A stretch of 64,000 nt of DNA from Desulfobulbaceae bacterium (GTDB taxonomy: Bacteria; Desulfobacterota; Desulfobulbia; Desulfobulbales; Desulfocapsaceae), in the NCBI GenBank assembly GCA_008933635.1, contig WBUQ01000009.1, positions 1-64,000 on the forward strand, written 5' to 3'. Positions 25,343-36,936 of the stretch are shown here, one piece after another; the first letter of the stretch is position 1, and each line of letters begins with the position of its first letter. A model generated the notes under the pieces. It saw only the letters and a list, made by a program, of their open reading frames with translations, was not told the DNA's origin and ran no database searches. The position numbers and the translations under genes are program-made.

Positions 25343-26350
25343 TCAGAGCCGGACCGGCGGGAATGCTTCGGCACCGGACGGAATGCGCTGAAACCTGCCG
25401 CGATACTCACGCGGCGACAGGCCGGTGTGCTGCTTGAACAGCCGCCGGAAGGTGCTGCAGTCATCGTAGCCGATCTGTTCGGTAATCTCCTCGATGGAAG
25501 CGAGCGTCGACTCCAGTCTTCTCTTGGCGTTCTCGATGCGGACCAGCTGGAGATACCGGACCGGGGTGCAGCCGGTGGCCTGACGGAATCGCCGCTTGAA
25601 ATGGCGGGAGCTGATGCGGACATGGGCGGCGACATCGTCGATCCGGATTTCGTGCGCAAAATTCTCTTCCAGGTAGCGCTGTGCCTGCAGCACCCGGTCG
25701 TCGCCATGCCCTTCCCGCTGGTGATGGGTGATGTAGGGGGCCTGGCTGTCCCGATTCGGATCGACCAGCAGGGCCTTGGCGCAGAGGGCTGCCAGTTCCT
25801 CGGAACCGTGCCGCCCGATGAGCATCAGGCCGAGGTTGTAGCTGGCGGTCGCAGCACCGGTGCAGATCAGGTTGTCTTCCTCGGTCAGTATCTGCTCGAT
25901 ATCCAGTCGCACCGCCGGGTATCTCCGCTGAAACTTTCTGGCGAACTGCCAGTTGGTCGTTGCCCGGCGCCCATCCAGCAGGCCGGTTGCCGCCAGGAGG
26001 AAGGTGCCCGTGCAGAGGGCGGCGATCGGAGTCTGCGCCTTGTGCCGATGAATGATCCATTCCCGTATCGCGGCGCTTTTTTCGCACGTGAATTCAGGCA
26101 GCGGCACGAACGGCGGGATCAGGACCAGGTCGGTGCGGTCCACCTCCTCCGTTGCGCGGTGCGGCAGCAGCCGGATGCAGCCGCTGCTGAGAACCGGTTG
26201 CCCCTGCGGTGAGACGATCTCGGTGTCGAAGAGCGGATGCCGGTCGCCGGTCAGGGAGGTCTGCCACAGGTTGGCGATGGCGAACATGTCGAGCAGGCCG
26301 GCTATCCCTGAGGACAGGCAGCCCTCCGTCGCCAGGAAAGTGATCTTCAT
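25343..26350 (-). CDS. GlxA-family AraC-type transcriptional regulator
   Basis: The N-terminal half (residues ~1-185) is a DJ-1/PfpI-like domain with the elbow ALCTGTFLLAATGLLDGRRA. The C-terminal half has two AraC helix-turn-helix motifs (IDDVAAHVRISSRHFKRRF and EQIGYDDCSTFRRLFKQHTG). Length is 335 residues from ATG 26350, chosen because GGGAG precedes by 7 bases. Members sense small metabolites and regulate nearby catabolic genes. It is divergent from the molybdopterin oxidoreductase gene across ~150 bases and may control it. Confidence 0.92.
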   Translation of the reverse strand: MKITFLATEGCLSSGIAGLLDMFAIANLWQTSLTGDRHPLFDTEIVSPQGQPVLSSGCIRLLPHRATEEVDRTDLVLIPPFVPLPEFTCEKSAAIREWIIHRHKAQTPIAALCTGTFLLAATGLLDGRRATTNWQFARKFQRRYPAVRLDIEQILTEEDNLICTGAATASYNLGLMLIGRHGSEELAALCAKALLVDPNRDSQAPYITHHQREGHGDDRVLQAQRYLEENFAHEIRIDDVAAHVRISSRHFKRRFRQATGCTPVRYLQLVRIENAKRRLESTLASIEEITEQIGYDDCSTFRRLFKQHTGLSPREYRGRFQRIPSGAEAFPPVRL

Positions 26351-26499
26351 GGGGCATCTCCCGGTTTGTGAGAAGTGTGCTGGCCGTTTAGACCCGGTTT
26401 TTGTCATTTATGCCTCTTTCCATCGGCCGGTGCAACAGGTAAATATTCGGCACAACCCCGTCTCGAAACAGGTGGCCACACAGCGAAAAGGAGAAAACG

Positions 26500-28740
26500 A
26501 TGGACGGATGGAAAAAGACCGGATGCATCCTCTGTGCACAGAATTGCGGCCTGGAGGTCCTCGTCGAGGCCGGCAGGATGGTCAGGGTGCGACCGGACCG
26601 GGACAATCCCCGGAGCGAGGGCTATGCCTGCCGCAAAGGATTGAATATCCTCAACTACCAGTATCCTGCGGATCGCCTGACCACTCCGCTGAAGCGAATG
26701 GGCGAGGAATTCGTCGCGGTCTCCTGGGAGCAGGCGTTCGCCGAGATCGCGCAGCGGATGCGCGCCCTGGTCGACACCCACGGACCGAGATGCCTGGCCT
26801 ACATGGGGGCCAGTTCCCAGGGCGGGCACTTCGAGGCTGCCTTCGGCCTGGCCCTGCTGCGGGCCCTCGGCTCGCAATATCTCTACTCCTCGGCCGGCCA
26901 GGAGTTCAGCGGCGCCTGGTGGCTCAACGGCAGGATGCTGGGAAAACAGTACAACATCCCCATCCCTGACGAGCGCGAAACCGAAATGCTGGTCGGCTGG
27001 GGCTGGAATGGCATGCACAGCCACCAGATGCCCCAGGCCCCGAAGGTACTGACCGGGATCGCACGGCACCCTGACAAGCTGCTGGTGGTCGTCGATCCGC
27101 GGATGAGCGAGACCGCGGCAATCGCCGACATCCACCTGCCGCTCCGCCCCGGAACCGACGCCCTGCTGGTCAAGGCGATGATCGCCATCATCCTGGCCAA
27201 TGGCTGGGAGAACACGACATATATCCGGGACCATGTCGATGGCTTCGAGAAAATCCGGCCGTGGTTCGCCGGCATGGACACCAGGGCCGCCCTCGCCGTC
27301 TGTGGACTCGATGCCGCGCGGGTGACCGAACTCTGCCGCCTGATGACCTCAAGGCGGTGGTGCCTGCATCCGGACCTGGGCATCTACATGGGCCGGCACA
27401 GCGCGCTCAATTCCTACCTGCTCAACATCCTCGGCGCCATCTGCGGCATTTTCGGGGTGCGCGGCGGCAATATCATTCCCGGCATGGTCATGCCGCTGGG
27501 GTTCCACGCGGACGAGCGGAGCGAAAAGGTCTGGCGGACCATGGCGACGCAGATGCCGCCGGCGGCCGCCGGCTCCTTCCCGCCCGCGGTCGTCCCGGAG
27601 GAGATCCTCAGCGATCACCCCCGGCGCCTGCGGGCGATCTATGTCAACGGCTGCAATCCGCTCCGTTCCTATCCCGACACCACGGCCTACGAGCAGGCCT
27701 TCGCCAGTCTTGATCTGCTGGTGGTCTGCGACGTGGTCATGAGCGAGACGGCACGATTCGCCCACTATGTCCTGCCCTGCCGGAACGCCTATGAGTCATG
27801 GGACGGAACCTTCTTTCCGTGGACATACCCCGGCGTCTATTTCCAGATGCGGCAGCCTCTGGTGCAGCCGCCCGGCGACTGCCTGGAGGCTTCGCAGATC
27901 TTCACCGGCATCGCCGAACGCCTCGGGCTGCTGCCGCAAATCCCGGAGGAGGTGGCCATGGTCGCGGGGGAGAGCCGCCTGCTGTTTGGCGCACGGCTGA
28001 TGGAGTGGGCCGCCAGGGAGCCGGCCATACGATCGAAGATGCCGTTCATCCTGGCCGAAACCCTCGGAAAGAGGTGGGACAGTGCCAACCGGGCTGCGCT
28101 GTGGGGAATGCTGATGACCGCGCCGAAGTCCTTCCGGGAGAATGCCGCCCGGGCCGGATTCAAGCCCGGACCGGACCAGGGCGACAGGATCTTTCAGGCG
28201 ATTTGCGACACGCCCCAGGGGCTCTGGGTGGGTCAGGCCGACGTCGACGACCCGATGGCCGGTATCAGCACGGCATCGGGAAAAATTGAGGTCCATGTCC
28301 CCGAACTGGAGGAGATGGCGAAGTCGCTCGATGCGGCGTCGGAAGGCGCGGCCCTGCAGCTGCCGGAAAAGTTCCCCTATGTGCTCCATGCCGGCCGGCA
28401 CATGCCCTGCAACGCCAATACGCTGATGCGCAACCCGGCCTGGAACGCCGGCAGAAGGGCGTGCACCGTTGCCATGAATCCGGCGGATATGACGGCGCTG
28501 GGTCTGCAGGACGGGCAGTTGGTGCGGGTGGTGACGGAGGGCGGCAGCGAGACGGGTGAACTGGAGGCGTCGGTCCGGGTTCGACCGGGAACGGTGCTTA
28601 TCCCGCACGGTTTTGGCCTGGTGTACCAGGGACAGGTCTACGGTCTCAACATCAACCGCCTGACCCGTAGCGGCAACAGGGACTTTCTCGGTACCCCCCT
28701 GCACCGTTACGTCCCGTGTCGGGTGGAAAGGGCGGATTAG
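26500..28740 (+). CDS. Molybdopterin-dependent oxidoreductase (DMSO reductase superfamily)
   Basis: This 746-residue catalytic subunit has an N-terminal [4Fe-4S] site, CILCAQNCGLEV with a later Cys in GYACRKG (~residues 9-45), then the Mo-bis-MGD-binding domains and a C-terminal cofactor-binding domain (ILCAGRHMP-type region ~625-640, VRVRPGTVLIPHGFGL near the end). There is no Tat signal, so it should be cytoplasmic. No electron-transfer or membrane subunit follows. A ribosome site AAAGGAGAAAACG precedes ATG 26500. The substrate cannot be told from sequence; soluble enzymes of this type include formate dehydrogenase-like, hydroxylase and reductase members. Confidence 0.88.
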   Translation: MDGWKKTGCILCAQNCGLEVLVEAGRMVRVRPDRDNPRSEGYACRKGLNILNYQYPADRLTTPLKRMGEEFVAVSWEQAFAEIAQRMRALVDTHGPRCLAYMGASSQGGHFEAAFGLALLRALGSQYLYSSAGQEFSGAWWLNGRMLGKQYNIPIPDERETEMLVGWGWNGMHSHQMPQAPKVLTGIARHPDKLLVVVDPRMSETAAIADIHLPLRPGTDALLVKAMIAIILANGWENTTYIRDHVDGFEKIRPWFAGMDTRAALAVCGLDAARVTELCRLMTSRRWCLHPDLGIYMGRHSALNSYLLNILGAICGIFGVRGGNIIPGMVMPLGFHADERSEKVWRTMATQMPPAAAGSFPPAVVPEEILSDHPRRLRAIYVNGCNPLRSYPDTTAYEQAFASLDLLVVCDVVMSETARFAHYVLPCRNAYESWDGTFFPWTYPGVYFQMRQPLVQPPGDCLEASQIFTGIAERLGLLPQIPEEVAMVAGESRLLFGARLMEWAAREPAIRSKMPFILAETLGKRWDSANRAALWGMLMTAPKSFRENAARAGFKPGPDQGDRIFQAICDTPQGLWVGQADVDDPMAGISTASGKIEVHVPELEEMAKSLDAASEGAALQLPEKFPYVLHAGRHMPCNANTLMRNPAWNAGRRACTVAMNPADMTALGLQDGQLVRVVTEGGSETGELEASVRVRPGTVLIPHGFGLVYQGQVYGLNINRLTRSGNRDFLGTPLHRYVPCRVERAD

Positions 28741-29291
28741 CCGGGCCGGCCAGGGCTGCATGCTCCTTAGCCGATATGATGGTGCGGGTGTTCTGCCTGA
28801 CGGGGCCGACAGATTGCCTGCAGGCACGATTGGCAGCTGCCCGCGGTAATGGTGCTGCGCCAGGGAATGGCACGCTTTCTGAGTCATTACGGTGTACGGC
28901 CGGATCGACTGAGGTTGCGTGAAAAGGCAGTCGAGCCGGCGAAGCGTTTGTCAGCATCGTTCCGGTCATCCAGGGCATGAGCCGTTCGCCGAGCAGCTGC
29001 CGTCCGGTTTTCCGGGTCCGGTAATCCAGCAACTCCCGCGGCCGCCGGCCGCTGTTCCTGCGGCGACGCCCCTTCCCGGCACCCCCGAGTTCCTCTCCAT
29101 TGAATACCTGGCCGGCAGCGGGTATCCTGTCCGGGAGGCCATCCGCCGGTCGCTGCTTGCGTTGCCGGCCATCAGCCAGGCCATGCGGGAAGGCCGGCTG
29201 GAGATCGGTTCGATCCAGCCGGTTTCGTCCTTCACCGCCAACCATACCGTCAAACGATCCATCTGCGATCAACGAATGTAAAGGAATGTCC
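28741..29291. other. Intergenic region upstream of xdhC
   Basis: These 551 bases contain only short frames without ribosome sites or recognisable domains. GC is similar to the neighbours. A promoter for the xdhC operon is expected here, but I see no convincing sigma-70 or sigma-54 element. Confidence 0.4.
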
Positions 29292-30317
29292 ATGCGATCG
29301 ATCCTCACTCATCTCTGCGCCTGCCTGGAAGAAGGGAAACCGGCGATCCTGGCCACCATTGTCGACAGTTCCGGCTCGGCGCCGCGCAGCCACGGCACCA
29401 GAATGCTCTACTGTCATGATGGGAGGCTGATCGGCACCATAGGCGGCGGCGAACTGGAAGGAAAATGCATCGCCCGGGCCAGGGAACTGCTGACCGGCGG
29501 GGAGGGCCACGATCTGCTGCATTTCGCGCTGAACGCCGGGGAGGCGGCGGCGGCCGGGATGATCTGCGGCGGCAATGTCCGGGTCCTGCTGCAGCGGCTG
29601 GAACCGGATGCCGGGACAACGGCCCTGTTCCGCAACCTGCTCCATGCATTTGAAGCAGGGGCGTCTCCGGTGCTCCTGACCCTGATGCCGAAGGTGGGCA
29701 CGCCCCGGCTGCTGGTCCATATCCCGGGCGAGGCCGCAGCGCCTGATCTGGCTCCGGAATTCCGCGACGAGGTGCTTCGCCGCGTCGGCAGAAGCGATCT
29801 GCCTTACACCACGACCTCCGCAGCAGGCACCGTCTATGCCGAGCCCCTTGTCCGGCCCCTCCGGCTCCACCTTGCCGGGGCGGGACATGTTGCCCTGGCG
29901 ACGGCGCATCTGGCGGGGTTTCTCGGCTACGAGGTCGTCGTTATCGACGACCGGCCCGAGTTCGCCAGCCGGGAACGCTTTCCGCAGGCCTGCGAGGTCC
30001 GTGTCTGCCCGTTCGACAACTGCCTTGGGCGGCTGAATGGCAGCGACTATGTGGTGATCGTCACCCGGGGGCATCTCCACGATCAGGAAGTCCTGGTCCA
30101 GGCCCTGCGAAACGGGGCCGGCTATATCGGGATGATCGGCAGCCGCCGCAAGCGTGAGGCCATTTATGCCGCGCTGCGGCAGCAGGGATTTTCCGAGACC
30201 GACCTCGACCGTGTCCACAGCCCGATCGGCCTGCCCATCGGCGGTGAAAGTCCAGAGGAAATCGCCCTCAGTATCATGGCCGAGATCCAGCAGTACCGGT
30301 ACCGGCAATCTCCATGA
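29292..30317 (+). CDS. xdhC: XdhC-family molybdenum cofactor chaperone/maturation protein
   Basis: The protein has 341 residues from ATG 29292, with AAAGGA 6 bases upstream. The XdhC/CoxI N-terminal domain includes ILATIVDSSGSAPRSHGTRM and GTIGGGELEG. The C-terminal Rossmann-like domain includes LHLAGAGHVALATAHLAGFL and YIGMIGSRRKREAIYAALR. In Rhodobacter, XdhC binds the molybdenum cofactor, promotes its sulfuration by a NifS-like desulfurase and inserts it into xanthine dehydrogenase. Here it heads a plus-strand unit (GTG/ATG overlaps) next to the mop operon and is the likely carrier for that enzyme. Confidence 0.92.
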   Translation: MRSILTHLCACLEEGKPAILATIVDSSGSAPRSHGTRMLYCHDGRLIGTIGGGELEGKCIARARELLTGGEGHDLLHFALNAGEAAAAGMICGGNVRVLLQRLEPDAGTTALFRNLLHAFEAGASPVLLTLMPKVGTPRLLVHIPGEAAAPDLAPEFRDEVLRRVGRSDLPYTTTSAAGTVYAEPLVRPLRLHLAGAGHVALATAHLAGFLGYEVVVIDDRPEFASRERFPQACEVRVCPFDNCLGRLNGSDYVVIVTRGHLHDQEVLVQALRNGAGYIGMIGSRRKREAIYAALRQQGFSETDLDRVHSPIGLPIGGESPEEIALSIMAEIQQYRYRQSP

Positions 30318-31423
30318 GAATCGCCGCGGTCATCCTGGCGGCCGGCCTGTCGTCGCGGATGGGGACCTTCAAGCCGTTGCTGCCCCTGGGCGGCCGGAGC
30401 CTGCTCGGGCACTGCGGATCCCTGTTCGCGGCATGCGGGATCACCGACCTGCTGGTGGTGGCGGGGCACAAGGCGGACGACGTCAGGGAGGAAGCGGCAG
30501 CGCTGGGAATGGGGGTGACAGAAAACCCTCACTACCGCTCCGGCATGTTCTCGTCGGTCAGGAGGGCCGTGTCAGCCCTGCCGGCCGGCATCGAGGCCTT
30601 CTTCATGCTGCCGGTGGATATCCCGCTGATCCGGCCGGCGACGGTCCGGAGCCTTCTGGGGAATTTCACCGCCGGGAGCGGAACCATCCTCTATCCGACC
30701 TTCGCCGGGAAGCGCGGCCATCCGCCGCTGATCCCGGCCGCGCTGATTCCGGCTATCCTTGCCCATGATGGTGCCGGCGGGCTTGAGGCGGTGCTCGGCA
30801 GATACCCGGGACGGGAGGTTGCCGTCTGGGATGAAGGCATCCTGCTCGATGCCGATACGCCTGAGGATCTGCAGGGACTGCAGGATCGGCTTGCGCGCAT
30901 TTCCGTTCCGACCGGACAGGAGGCCGAAGCCCTGGCGGCATTGCTCTTGGCGGAGCCAGGACTGAGCCACGGCCGGATGGTTGGGAAAGTTGCCGTGGCA
31001 CTGGCAATGGCGCTCAACGCCCGCGGTGCGGAACTCGACATCGAAGCGGTGTACTGCGGCGGCCTGCTCCACGATGTGGCCAAGGGCCTGGCCCGGCACG
31101 AACTGCGCGGGGCGGAAGTGATGGCGGAACTGGGCCTGCCGGCGATTGCGGCGATCGTAGCGGCGCACAAGGATCTGGCGGCACCGGCGGATGGGCGGCT
31201 CACGGAAAAGGAAATCGTCTGCCTGGCCGACAAATATTTCAGCGGCACCCGGCGCATCGACCTCGGGGAGCGTTATACCGAAAAGCTGCGAATGTTTGCC
31301 GGTGATGCGGCAGCCTGCCGGGCGATCACAGAACGGATGGAGCGGGCCCTGAGCCTCCGGAGTCTGGTAGAGCAGGCTGCAGGCCGGGGCATCGACACCC
31401 TCCTCGATGAGGCGGGCCTGTGA
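30314..31423 (+). CDS. MobA/MocA-like nucleotidyltransferase fused to an HD domain
   Basis: The N-terminal ~190 residues are a MobA-like NTP transferase (AAVILAAGLSSRMGTFKPLL with the GxxxRxG-type loop, and LPVDIPLIRP as the metal site). They resemble MocA/YgfJ, which makes molybdopterin cytosine dinucleotide. The C-terminal ~170 residues are an HD phosphohydrolase-type domain (LSHGRMVGKVA, LLHDVAKG, AAHKDL, CLADKYF supply the metal ligands). The fusion is 369 residues, overlaps xdhC by 4 bases and overlaps the phosphatase gene. It probably makes the dinucleotide cofactor for Mop. The HD substrate is unknown. Confidence 0.88.
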   Translation: MRIAAVILAAGLSSRMGTFKPLLPLGGRSLLGHCGSLFAACGITDLLVVAGHKADDVREEAAALGMGVTENPHYRSGMFSSVRRAVSALPAGIEAFFMLPVDIPLIRPATVRSLLGNFTAGSGTILYPTFAGKRGHPPLIPAALIPAILAHDGAGGLEAVLGRYPGREVAVWDEGILLDADTPEDLQGLQDRLARISVPTGQEAEALAALLLAEPGLSHGRMVGKVAVALAMALNARGAELDIEAVYCGGLLHDVAKGLARHELRGAEVMAELGLPAIAAIVAAHKDLAAPADGRLTEKEIVCLADKYFSGTRRIDLGERYTEKLRMFAGDAAACRAITERMERALSLRSLVEQAAGRGIDTLLDEAGL

Positions 31424-32043
31424 AGACCATCTACCTGCTGCGGCACGGCGAGATTGCCACCCATTCACCTCGCCGTTTCATCGGTCAGACAGAGCTTGCC
31501 CTCACCGACCGCGGGCGGGAGCAGATGCGATGGATCGCCGGCTGCCTGAAAGTCACCGACATTGACCGATTGGTCACCAGCCCTCTCGGGCGCTGCCGGG
31601 AGAGTGCCGGCATCCTCGGAGAGATCCTTGGCCCTTCGCCGGAAATCGAACCGGCCCTGCGCGAAATCGCCATGGGGGCCTGGGAGGAGATGACGGTTGA
31701 CGAGGTGAAACGCCGCTTCCCCGGCAGCTACGAGGCGCGGGGCAGGGATATCGCCATCTTCCGTCCGCCGGCAGGAGAAAGCTTCACCGATCTCAGCGAC
31801 CGCGTGTGGCCGGCCTTTCTCCGCATCCTGGCTGGTGAGGCGAAAAGCATAGTCATCATCGGCCATGCCGGAGTCAACCGGGTGCTGCTCTGCCGCATTC
31901 TCGGCATGCCGCTTCCCCTGCTCTTCCGCCTGCGACAGGATTATGCCTGCGTCAACATCATCCGCTGGCGGGACGGGGATTTTAAGCTGGAATTGCTGAA
32001 CGGCTCCCCGGCGAAGATCGCTTTCCCGGAAGGCGTCTTCTGA
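31420..32043 (+). CDS. Histidine phosphatase family protein
   Basis: The 207-residue protein has the RHG motif at the start (IYLLRHGEIATHSPRRF, catalytic His ~9) and the second His in IIGHAGVNRVLLCRIL (~145-160). A central EIAMGAWEEM segment is typical of alpha-ribazole phosphatase/phosphoglycerate-mutase-like enzymes. GTG 31420 overlaps the stop of the MobA-HD gene (GTGA), so it is the third gene of the xdhC unit. A role in nucleotide or cofactor precursor dephosphorylation is plausible from the context, not proven. Confidence 0.88.
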   Translation: MKTIYLLRHGEIATHSPRRFIGQTELALTDRGREQMRWIAGCLKVTDIDRLVTSPLGRCRESAGILGEILGPSPEIEPALREIAMGAWEEMTVDEVKRRFPGSYEARGRDIAIFRPPAGESFTDLSDRVWPAFLRILAGEAKSIVIIGHAGVNRVLLCRILGMPLPLLFRLRQDYACVNIIRWRDGDFKLELLNGSPAKIAFPEGVF

Positions 32044-32052
32044 ACCGCAATC

Positions 32053-33189
32053 CTACCCGGCGATAATGGTCATCGCCCGTACAGTCTCGGCAATTTCTGC
32101 CTCGGTGGTGAACTGGCCAAGGCTGAAGCGGACCGTTCCGCTCTCCTGGGTGCCCAGATCGGTGTGGACGAGAGGGGCGCAGTGCAGTCCGGCTCGAACG
32201 GCAATGCCGAAATCGCCGTCGAGGATGGCGCCGACGTCGATGCTGCTCATGCCTTCAACGGCACAGGTGAGGATCGGCAGGTGATTGTCCAGATTTTCGG
32301 CGGCAATGAGCCGCAGGTTGCGGCAGCGGGCAAAGCCGTCGCGGAGCCGGCGCAGCAGGGCCATTTCCCTGGACAGGTCGTCGTGATAGCGGTGCTCGAT
32401 GGCGGCAAGGCTCCTGCCCAGGGCAAGGATGCCGAGGAGATTGATGGTGCCGGCTTCAAGCCGCTCAGGGTAGGCCAGCGGCTGGAAAGGGTTGGCCGAG
32501 TCGATGCCGGTGCCGCCGAAACGGCTCGGCAGCGGATCGATCCCGGGACCAAGCACCATGCCGCCGATGCCGGTGGGGCCGAGCAGCGACTTGTGGCCGG
32601 TAAAGACCAGGCCCTGGACGTCCCAAGCTCGCATGTCGATGGGGACCATGCCCGCGCTCTGGGCGGCATCGATGACCAGCGGCACGCCGCATCGCCGGCA
32701 GATGGCCCCGATCTCGGCGACTGGCTGCACCGTGCCGAGGACATTGGAGGCGTGGGTGAGGACCACCAGGCGGGTTGCCGGCCGGATGGCGGCTGCCACC
32801 GCTGCCGGATCGATGAAGCCGCCGGCGTCGAAGGGTACCAGAGTGAGAGTGATCAGGCCCTGTCGCTCCAGATGGTGCAGCGGGCGGAGAACTGAGTTAT
32901 GCTCCAGGCGCGAGCTGACGATATGCGCACCCGGTGTGGCCAGCCCCAGGATCAGCGTGTTCAGGGCATCGGTGGCATTGGCGGCGAAACAGATCCGCGC
33001 ATCCCTGCCGGCGCCGAAGAATTTGGCAATGCGGGAGCGGACGGCGGTTACCGCCTCCTCGGACTCCACCGCCAGGTCGTAGCCGCCCCGGCCGGGAGAT
33101 GCGCCCAGCCGGAGATAGTCCTCCAAGGCCTGGCGCAGGCAATCGCCGTCCTTCGGCCAGGTGGTCGCGGCGTTGTCGAGGTAGATCAT
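32053..33189 (-). CDS. Cysteine desulfurase-like class V aminotransferase (EF2568-type)
   Basis: This PLP enzyme of 378 residues starts MIYLDNAATTWPKDGD, the typical opening of the cysteine-desulfurase-like family found with molybdenum hydroxylase genes in other bacteria. The PLP Lys is in FTGHKSLLGPTGIGG (~200-214). The active-site loop includes RAGLHCAPLVHTDLGT (~331-346) with a Cys that could carry persulfide or act in selenocysteine lyase chemistry. It lies 15 bases after the DsrC-like gene. It is the expected sulfur (or selenium) donor for the Mop cofactor, as NifS4 is for XdhC in Rhodobacter. Confidence 0.88.
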   Translation of the reverse strand: MIYLDNAATTWPKDGDCLRQALEDYLRLGASPGRGGYDLAVESEEAVTAVRSRIAKFFGAGRDARICFAANATDALNTLILGLATPGAHIVSSRLEHNSVLRPLHHLERQGLITLTLVPFDAGGFIDPAAVAAAIRPATRLVVLTHASNVLGTVQPVAEIGAICRRCGVPLVIDAAQSAGMVPIDMRAWDVQGLVFTGHKSLLGPTGIGGMVLGPGIDPLPSRFGGTGIDSANPFQPLAYPERLEAGTINLLGILALGRSLAAIEHRYHDDLSREMALLRRLRDGFARCRNLRLIAAENLDNHLPILTCAVEGMSSIDVGAILDGDFGIAVRAGLHCAPLVHTDLGTQESGTVRFSLGQFTTEAEIAETVRAMTIIAG

Positions 33190-33204
33190 CGTTCCTCCGC
33201 TGAT

Positions 33205-33558
33205 TCAGCTGCAGGTCTTGGGGTTGGGCAGGCCGGCCAGCCGGCGCGCCCCGTCCCTGATGCCGCCCGGGAAGAGGGCTTCCAGGTCCAGCAGCGCCAT
33301 GCCGGTGCCCTTGCGCAAGGCGTTGTTCAGCGGCGCCCGGCCGTTTGCACCATAATACTCCCTGAGATAGCGGATGACCAGCCAGTGCCGGTCGTCGAGA
33401 TGGCCAAGTCCCGCCTCAGCGGCCAGGCAGGTGCAGATCTCTTCCGTCCAGTCGTTGAAATCGTTGAAGAACCCTTCCGAGTCGAAGACCACCTCCCGCT
33501 GTCCGAAACTGCGGACAACGGGCTGGTAGTCGCCTGTGCCTTCGTGCTGCGTCGGCAT
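33205..33558 (-). CDS. DsrC/TusE-like sulfur-carrier protein with one C-terminal Cys
   Basis: The 117-residue protein has the DsrC/TusE fold signature DSEGFFNDFNDWTEEI (~26-41), WLVIRYLREYYGANGRAP and the C-terminal arm LAGLPNPKTCS. The penultimate Cys (C116) matches the CysA carrier residue. The second Cys of true DsrC, about ten residues earlier, is absent (GARRLAG), so it is TusE-like rather than a sulfite-reductase partner. Unusually, C42 and C44 form a CxC pair in a helix. It sits 7 bases after mop and 15 before the desulfurase gene, which suggests persulfide transfer between them. Confidence 0.88.
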   Translation of the reverse strand: MPTQHEGTGDYQPVVRSFGQREVVFDSEGFFNDFNDWTEEICTCLAAEAGLGHLDDRHWLVIRYLREYYGANGRAPLNNALRKGTGMALLDLEALFPGGIRDGARRLAGLPNPKTCS

Positions 33559-33565
33559 TGACGGG

Positions 33566-36226
<2,661 letters not shown>

Positions 36227-36936
36227 CGTCTCTCCCATTAAGCTTGTCTTTTGCCGATTTTTGGCGATTTCTTGCTCTATCGCCATCATTATAGTCTGGT
36301 GCTTATGGTGTCGCCTCGATGGAGAGGTCCCTGCAGAACCCGCCGCTTCTGGCAATGACGTTCGAGGTTTCGAATCTCAGCGGCAAGCAGCTCCCGACCC
36401 AGACCATACCGAACACGAAAACCGCGGAGGGTCGCATCGCCCCGGCCACATCCTGAGTGAAAGCTGAGGAGGGCGTTGCGGACCTGACCGAGTATTTCCC
36501 TGGTGACAGAGGATTTCTTCCCGAGAAAACCGCCGGTTTTCTCCTCCCCCGATTAGCCGTTGACCCAGCGTCCACTGTTCATGCGTACCTCCCAAGCTCA
36601 GCGAAAATTGAAGGATGTCATATTCATATATGTACGATACGCGTCCGGCAGGCAAAACACCTTCTGAGGGGATACAGAGAGCGGATGGACCAAATAGACA
36701 TCAGTGTGTTGGGGAATGAGGGAAAGGACGCGTCTGTACATAGCTGTTTTCCGTCGTCGGCGTCAATATTTTTTACGGAAAGGAGCAAATACTTCCGATT
36801 CTTACATTTACTGACAATTTATCCCTTCATCAGACATTTCGACCCGCGGCTTTCTCTCAGCTCGGCAGACCTCGGCGTTGAATCGAAGCCTGACCCGGAC
36901 GCTGCGGCTTCATTCTGCTCTGGCGGGGCATATGGG
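36227..36936. other. Mop upstream region without a recognised gene
   Basis: About 700 bases lie between mop and the recognisable part of a broken nucleotidyltransferase gene. It holds the mop leader, a perfect 21-base palindrome (36523-36543, arms GAGAAAACCG/CGGTTTTCTC) and several short frames without family matches. GC falls toward 36600-36850, where the sequence becomes AT-rich. Confidence 0.4.
36263..36293 (-). promoter_or_regulatory. Putative mop promoter element and leader inverted repeat
   Basis: On the minus strand a perfect TATAAT (-10 like) occurs at 36288-36293. It is followed by an inverted repeat GGCGAT/ATCGCC (36263-36268 and 36279-36284) in the ~60-base leader of mop. I see no good -35, so the promoter may need an activator. 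Confidence 0.35.

Noticed and set aside
28652-29308. Possible minus-strand gene of ~218 codons before xdhC
   Set aside because: It overlaps the 3' end of the oxidoreductase gene, has no ribosome site and reads as low-complexity Arg/Pro/Gly sequence.
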